DNA of 25,621 bases from an uncultured Bacteroidota bacterium. Its GTDB lineage: Bacteria; Bacteroidota; Bacteroidia; Bacteroidales; F082. Location: assembly GCA_900542475.1 (NCBI GenBank), contig UQNO01000026.1:1-25621 (forward strand). Direction: 5' to 3'. The notes under the pieces were generated by a model. The model was not told the origin of the DNA. It saw only the letters and a program-made list of their open reading frames with translations, and searched no databases. Numbering within the stretch: position 1 is the stretch's first letter; each line of letters starts with the position of its first letter. Made by a program: the position numbers and the translations under genes. Shown here in pieces: positions 23,540 through 25,621 of the stretch.

Positions 23540-24832
23540 CTAAATTCCAAACACTTTCTTAATCTCCGGCATCATATCGAGTTTTTCCCATGCGAAGAAC
23601 TCGACGTTTTTATATGTCTTGCCGTTTTCCACGAAAGTGTCTTTGTCTGTATAGCACACCTCCACCTTTGCCGCGAACGGGTCGCGGCCGAAATGACCAT
23701 ACGATGCCGTCGGCTCAAATATTGGATTTTTCAAGCCGAAACGTTTCACGATAGCGTATGGACGGAGGTCGAACAGCGATTGCAGTTTCTCGGCGATTTC
23801 CGCGTCTGACATCTTTTGGCCGTTGGCGGCTTTCACATGTGCCGTCCCGTAAGTGTTTACATAGAAGCCGACGGGCTGTGCCACGCCGATAGCGTATGCT
23901 ATCTGCACGAGAGCCTCGTCGCAGACGCCTGCCGCCACGATGTTTTTGGCGATATGACGCGCTGCGTATGCCGCCGAGCGGTCAACCTTCGAGGAGTCTT
24001 TCCCGGAGAACGCTCCGCCGCCGTGTGCGCCGCGACCGCCGTAAGTATCGACGATGATTTTACGACCTGTGAGACCGGTGTCGCCGTGAGGTCCGCCGAT
24101 GACGAACTTGCCAGTCGGGTTGACAAAGAGCTTCATGTCGGCCTTGAAGAGGTTTCTAACTCTTTGAGGCAGAATCTTTTTCACTCTCGGAAGCAAGACA
24201 GTGCGGACATCGTGCTCGATTTTTTCGATCATGGCAGCGTCATCGTCCATAAACTCGTCGTGCTGTGTCGAGATGACGATGGTGTCGATGCGCATCGGCT
24301 TCCAGTTGTTGCCGTATTCCACCGTGACCTGCGACTTGGCGTCGGGACGGAGATATTTCATACGTTTGCCTTCGCGGCGAATCTTGGCGAGTTCGAACAG
24401 GAGAATATGAGACAAAACCATTGTCAACGGCATATATTCCGGAGTCTCCTTGCACGCGTACCCGAACATCATGCCCTGGTCGCCGGCGCCCTGGTCCTCG
24501 ACACTCTTGCGCTCCACGCCGCGGTTGATGTCCTGCGACTGGCCGTGAATTGCCGACAGCACACCGCACGACTTGCTGTCGAACTGATATTCCGCCTTGG
24601 TGTAACCTATCTTTTCGATAACACGGCGCACAGTGTCTTGAATGTCAACATATCCGTTTGACTTAACTTCGCCTGCCACAACGGTGAGACCTGTTGTCAC
24701 CAATGTCTCGCAGGCAACCTTCGATTCCGGGTCCTGACGAAGCATCTCGTCGAGGACGGCATCCGAAATCTGGTCGGCCACCTTGTCCGGATGACCTTCC
24801 GAAACTGATTCTGATGTGAAATAATAACCCAT
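23540..24832 (-). CDS. metK: S-adenosylmethionine synthetase (methionine adenosyltransferase)
   Basis: The 430-residue product has the MetK motifs: S-E-G-H-P-D-K (11-17, His14), GAGDQGMMFGYA (115-126), G-G-P-H-G-D-T-G-L-T-G-R-K (247-258) and GGGAFSGKD (271-279, the phosphate-binding loop). It makes S-adenosylmethionine from methionine and ATP in the cytosol. It is longer than the Escherichia coli enzyme, mainly through a segment around residues 155-235, as is usual in Bacteroidetes. It has its own promoter (25006-25034), a leader of about 165 nt with a candidate SAM-II riboswitch, and its own terminator, so it is probably monocistronic and product-controlled. Confidence 0.97.
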   Translation of the reverse strand: MGYYFTSESVSEGHPDKVADQISDAVLDEMLRQDPESKVACETLVTTGLTVVAGEVKSNGYVDIQDTVRRVIEKIGYTKAEYQFDSKSCGVLSAIHGQSQDINRGVERKSVEDQGAGDQGMMFGYACKETPEYMPLTMVLSHILLFELAKIRREGKRMKYLRPDAKSQVTVEYGNNWKPMRIDTIVISTQHDEFMDDDAAMIEKIEHDVRTVLLPRVKKILPQRVRNLFKADMKLFVNPTGKFVIGGPHGDTGLTGRKIIVDTYGGRGAHGGGAFSGKDSSKVDRSAAYAARHIAKNIVAAGVCDEALVQIAYAIGVAQPVGFYVNTYGTAHVKAANGQKMSDAEIAEKLQSLFDLRPYAIVKRFGLKNPIFEPTASYGHFGRDPFAAKVEVCYTDKDTFVENGKTYKNVEFFAWEKLDMMPEIKKVFGI

Positions 24833-24941
24833 TTTATTTAATTTAATTTATCGGGATTCGCTACCGTGAAGACACGCCCTCACAATATGCAAATCGCAAT
24901 GCTGTTAATAAATATGGATAATTTGAGATTGTAAAAAGAAA

Positions 24942-24992
24942 CACTGTTTTAGCATTTTTTCTTGTGGTTGCAATCAATCAAATCTGTCCACG
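24942..24992 (-). promoter_or_regulatory. Candidate SAM-II (SAM-alpha) riboswitch in the metK leader
   Basis: On the minus strand, P1 is GUGG (24988-24991) with CCAC (24964-24967). The enclosed loop contains GAUUUG and ends in AUUGCAA (24968-24974). After an A-rich linker comes GCUAAA (24948-24953). The pseudoknot pairs UUGC (24970-24973) with GC(U)AA, leaving one U unpaired as in known SAM-II structures, and UUG (24975-24977) with CAG (24944-24946). The conserved strings AUUGCAA and GCUAAA match the SAM-II pattern, and the gene downstream is metK. The aptamer starts about 8 nt after the predicted transcription start. A U-rich run (UUUCUUUUU, about 24932-24940) follows directly. P1 is short (4 bp), which tempers confidence. 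The 110 nt from here to the ATG hold no other structure I could see. Confidence 0.72.
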
Positions 24993-25005
24993 TGATTTTC
25001 AGCTG

Positions 25006-25034
25006 CAAAGATACAACTAATTTTTGACATGCAA
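25006..25034 (-). promoter_or_regulatory. Promoter of metK
   Basis: On the minus strand: TTG (25032-25034), 18-bp spacer, TATCTTTG (25006-25013). The transcription start would be near 24999, so the candidate riboswitch sits at the very 5' end of the mRNA. Confidence 0.6.
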
Positions 25035-25137
25035 CTGTTTTTACAAAAAAAAATGCAGTTTCACATGATAATCTAAATTCAAAAAACAGAAGAGACGACC
25101 ACTCCTTGCGCATATAGTGTCGCCGAAGCAGAGGAGA

Positions 25138-25452
25138 GGGCATTAAGGGCATTAGGGGCATTAGGAGCGTTAAGGGCATTAGGGGCATTAGGGGCGTTAA
25201 GGGCGGTAAGGGCGGTAAGGGCGGTAAGGGCATTAAGGGCGGTAAGGGCGTTAAGGGCGGTAAGGGCATTAAGGGCGGTAAGGGCGGTAAGGGCATTAAG
25301 GGCGTTAAGGGCGGTAAGGGCGGTAAGGGCGGTAGGGGCGGTAAGGGCATTAAGGGCGGTAAGGGCATTAAGGGCATTAAGGGCATTAAGGGCGGTAAGG
25401 GCATTAAGGGCGGTAAGGGCATTAAGGGCGGTAAGGGCATTAAGGGCGTTAA
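25138..25452. repeat. 35-copy 9-bp tandem array
   Basis: There are exactly 35 uninterrupted 9-bp units, 315 bp, consensus GGGC(AT/GG/GT)TA(A/G). Three main variants occur: GGGCATTAA/G, GGGCGGTAA/G and GGGCGTTAA. The left end is richer in ...TAG units and holds the one unit with a broken G-tract (GAGCGTTAA, 25165-25173). The right half tends to alternate GGGCATTAA with GGGCGGTAA. Because the period is a multiple of three, two frames on each strand stay open and encode low-complexity peptides, but none has a convincing start or gene context. No gene is called in it, nor in the flanking 25035-25137. Confidence 0.97.
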
Positions 25453-25462
25453 GGCAGGGGTT

Positions 25463-25490
25463 GTGGAGACGGATTTTCATCCGTCTCTAC
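25463..25490. repeat. Palindromic hairpin flanking the tandem array
   Basis: GTGGAGACGGAT (25463-25474) and ATCCGTCTCTAC (25479-25490) form a 12-bp stem with one G-T wobble and a 4-nt loop TTTC. It begins 10 bp after the tandem array. Its GAGACGGAT/ATCCGTCTC core resembles intergenic palindromes that recur in many bacterial genomes. No T-run follows on either side, so it is not an obvious terminator. Confidence 0.7.
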
Positions 25491-25621
25491 TCGGCAGGAG
25501 AGACGAGGCGCACACTTTAACTGTCTGGCAGCAGTATCACGCCGTTCACTCCGTTCAGCGTCTTGCTACGCTTCATCATAATAAACCGTTTTCCCTGCTT
25601 AGTATGATGGACTCCTGTCGT
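25487..25621 (-). pseudogene. Possible degraded 3' end of a surface-protein gene entering from the right
   Basis: On the minus strand a frame open from the window edge encodes ...K-T-L-N-G-V-N-G-V-I-L-L-P-D-S and stops with TAA at 25517-25519. Directly after that stop, in the same frame, comes S-V-R-L-V-S-P-A-E and a second stop at 25487-25489. From memory, N-G-V-x-G-x-I-L-L-P-D and a near-terminal S-V-R-L-V occur in the same class of Bacteroidales secreted repeat proteins, normally tens of residues apart. Here they are adjacent with a stop between, suggesting an internal deletion. The upstream part is outside the window, so a short intact gene ending at 25517 is the alternative. Confidence 0.35.

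Noticed and set aside
23816..24661. 281-codon plus-strand frame antisense to metK
   Set aside because: Shadow of metK; no recognisable domain, promoter or start context.
25138..25452. CRISPR array
   Set aside because: The repeat unit is 9 bp with no unique spacers and no cas genes nearby.
24949..25480. Minus-strand open frames of 163 and 133 codons through the tandem array (Leu/Pro/Met-rich and Asn-Ala-Leu repeats)
   Set aside because: They are open only because a 9-bp period keeps every frame periodic. They overlap the metK promoter and leader or read out of the palindrome, and their non-repeat parts resemble no protein domain.
25118..25621. Plus-strand open frame giving collagen-like Gly-X-Lys triplets across the array
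   Set aside because: No ATG start, promoter or ribosome site was found before it, and the tail after the array is not protein-like. It stays open at the window edge, so more sequence would be needed to revive it.

Overview
The window looks like chromosomal core and accessory DNA from a member of the Bacteroidetes, most likely Bacteroidales. The evidence is two secreted proteins with type IX secretion (Por) C-terminal sorting domains, lipoproteins with typical Bacteroidetes domains, and TAnnTTTG -7 promoter motifs upstream of many genes (often with a TTG/TTTG near -33). Housekeeping proteins also read as Bacteroidales-type. No phage, transposase, plasmid, rRNA, tRNA or CRISPR was seen.

Layout. 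33-878 (-) is a calycin-like lipoprotein, divergent from 1111-2175 (+), a T9SS-sorted surface protein. A minus-strand run follows: a transglutaminase-like lipoprotein (2225-4582), an ATP-grasp ligase (4715-5866), purA (5968-7245), a bifunctional Rel/SpoT (7465-9684) and GAPDH (9881-10906). lepA (11090-12898, +) is divergent from GAPDH. Its 3' end overlaps a convergent minus-strand cluster: an AlgJ-like SGNH protein, an MBOAT O-acyltransferase, a GH2 beta-mannosidase lipoprotein and cutC (12866-18714). mutS2 (18842-21277, +) is divergent from cutC. An M28 metallopeptidase with a T9SS sorting domain (21369-23300, -) and metK (23540-24832, -) follow. The right end (25138-25621) holds a 35-copy 9-bp tandem array, a palindromic repeat and what looks like the degraded 3' end of another gene.

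How the genes fit together. Rel (ppGpp), PurA (AMP synthesis from IMP), LepA (translation) and MetK (SAM supply) are core growth functions. The mannosidase/MBOAT/AlgJ-like set is tightly packed (0 and 3 bp gaps) and suggests coupled trimming and O-acylation of a mannose-containing glycan. The metK leader contains a credible SAM-II (SAM-alpha) riboswitch starting about 8 nt after the predicted transcription start, which would give feedback control of SAM synthesis.

Most notable non-gene structure. A family of ~100-110 bp elements with inverted termini (GTCATTTCGA...TCGAAATGAC) occurs at 4600-4710, 7336-7436 and 17872-17973, with partial relatives elsewhere. One copy supplies the last 15 codons and stop of cutC. 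A 36-bp half-element appears to sit in frame inside mutS2 just before Walker A. Other points are a GAPDH with both NAD-discriminating residues changed, a lipoprotein with a second, catalytically dead-looking transglutaminase module, and a G-rich array with 34 GGG tracts in 35 units. All calls come from reading the sequence; no database search was run.
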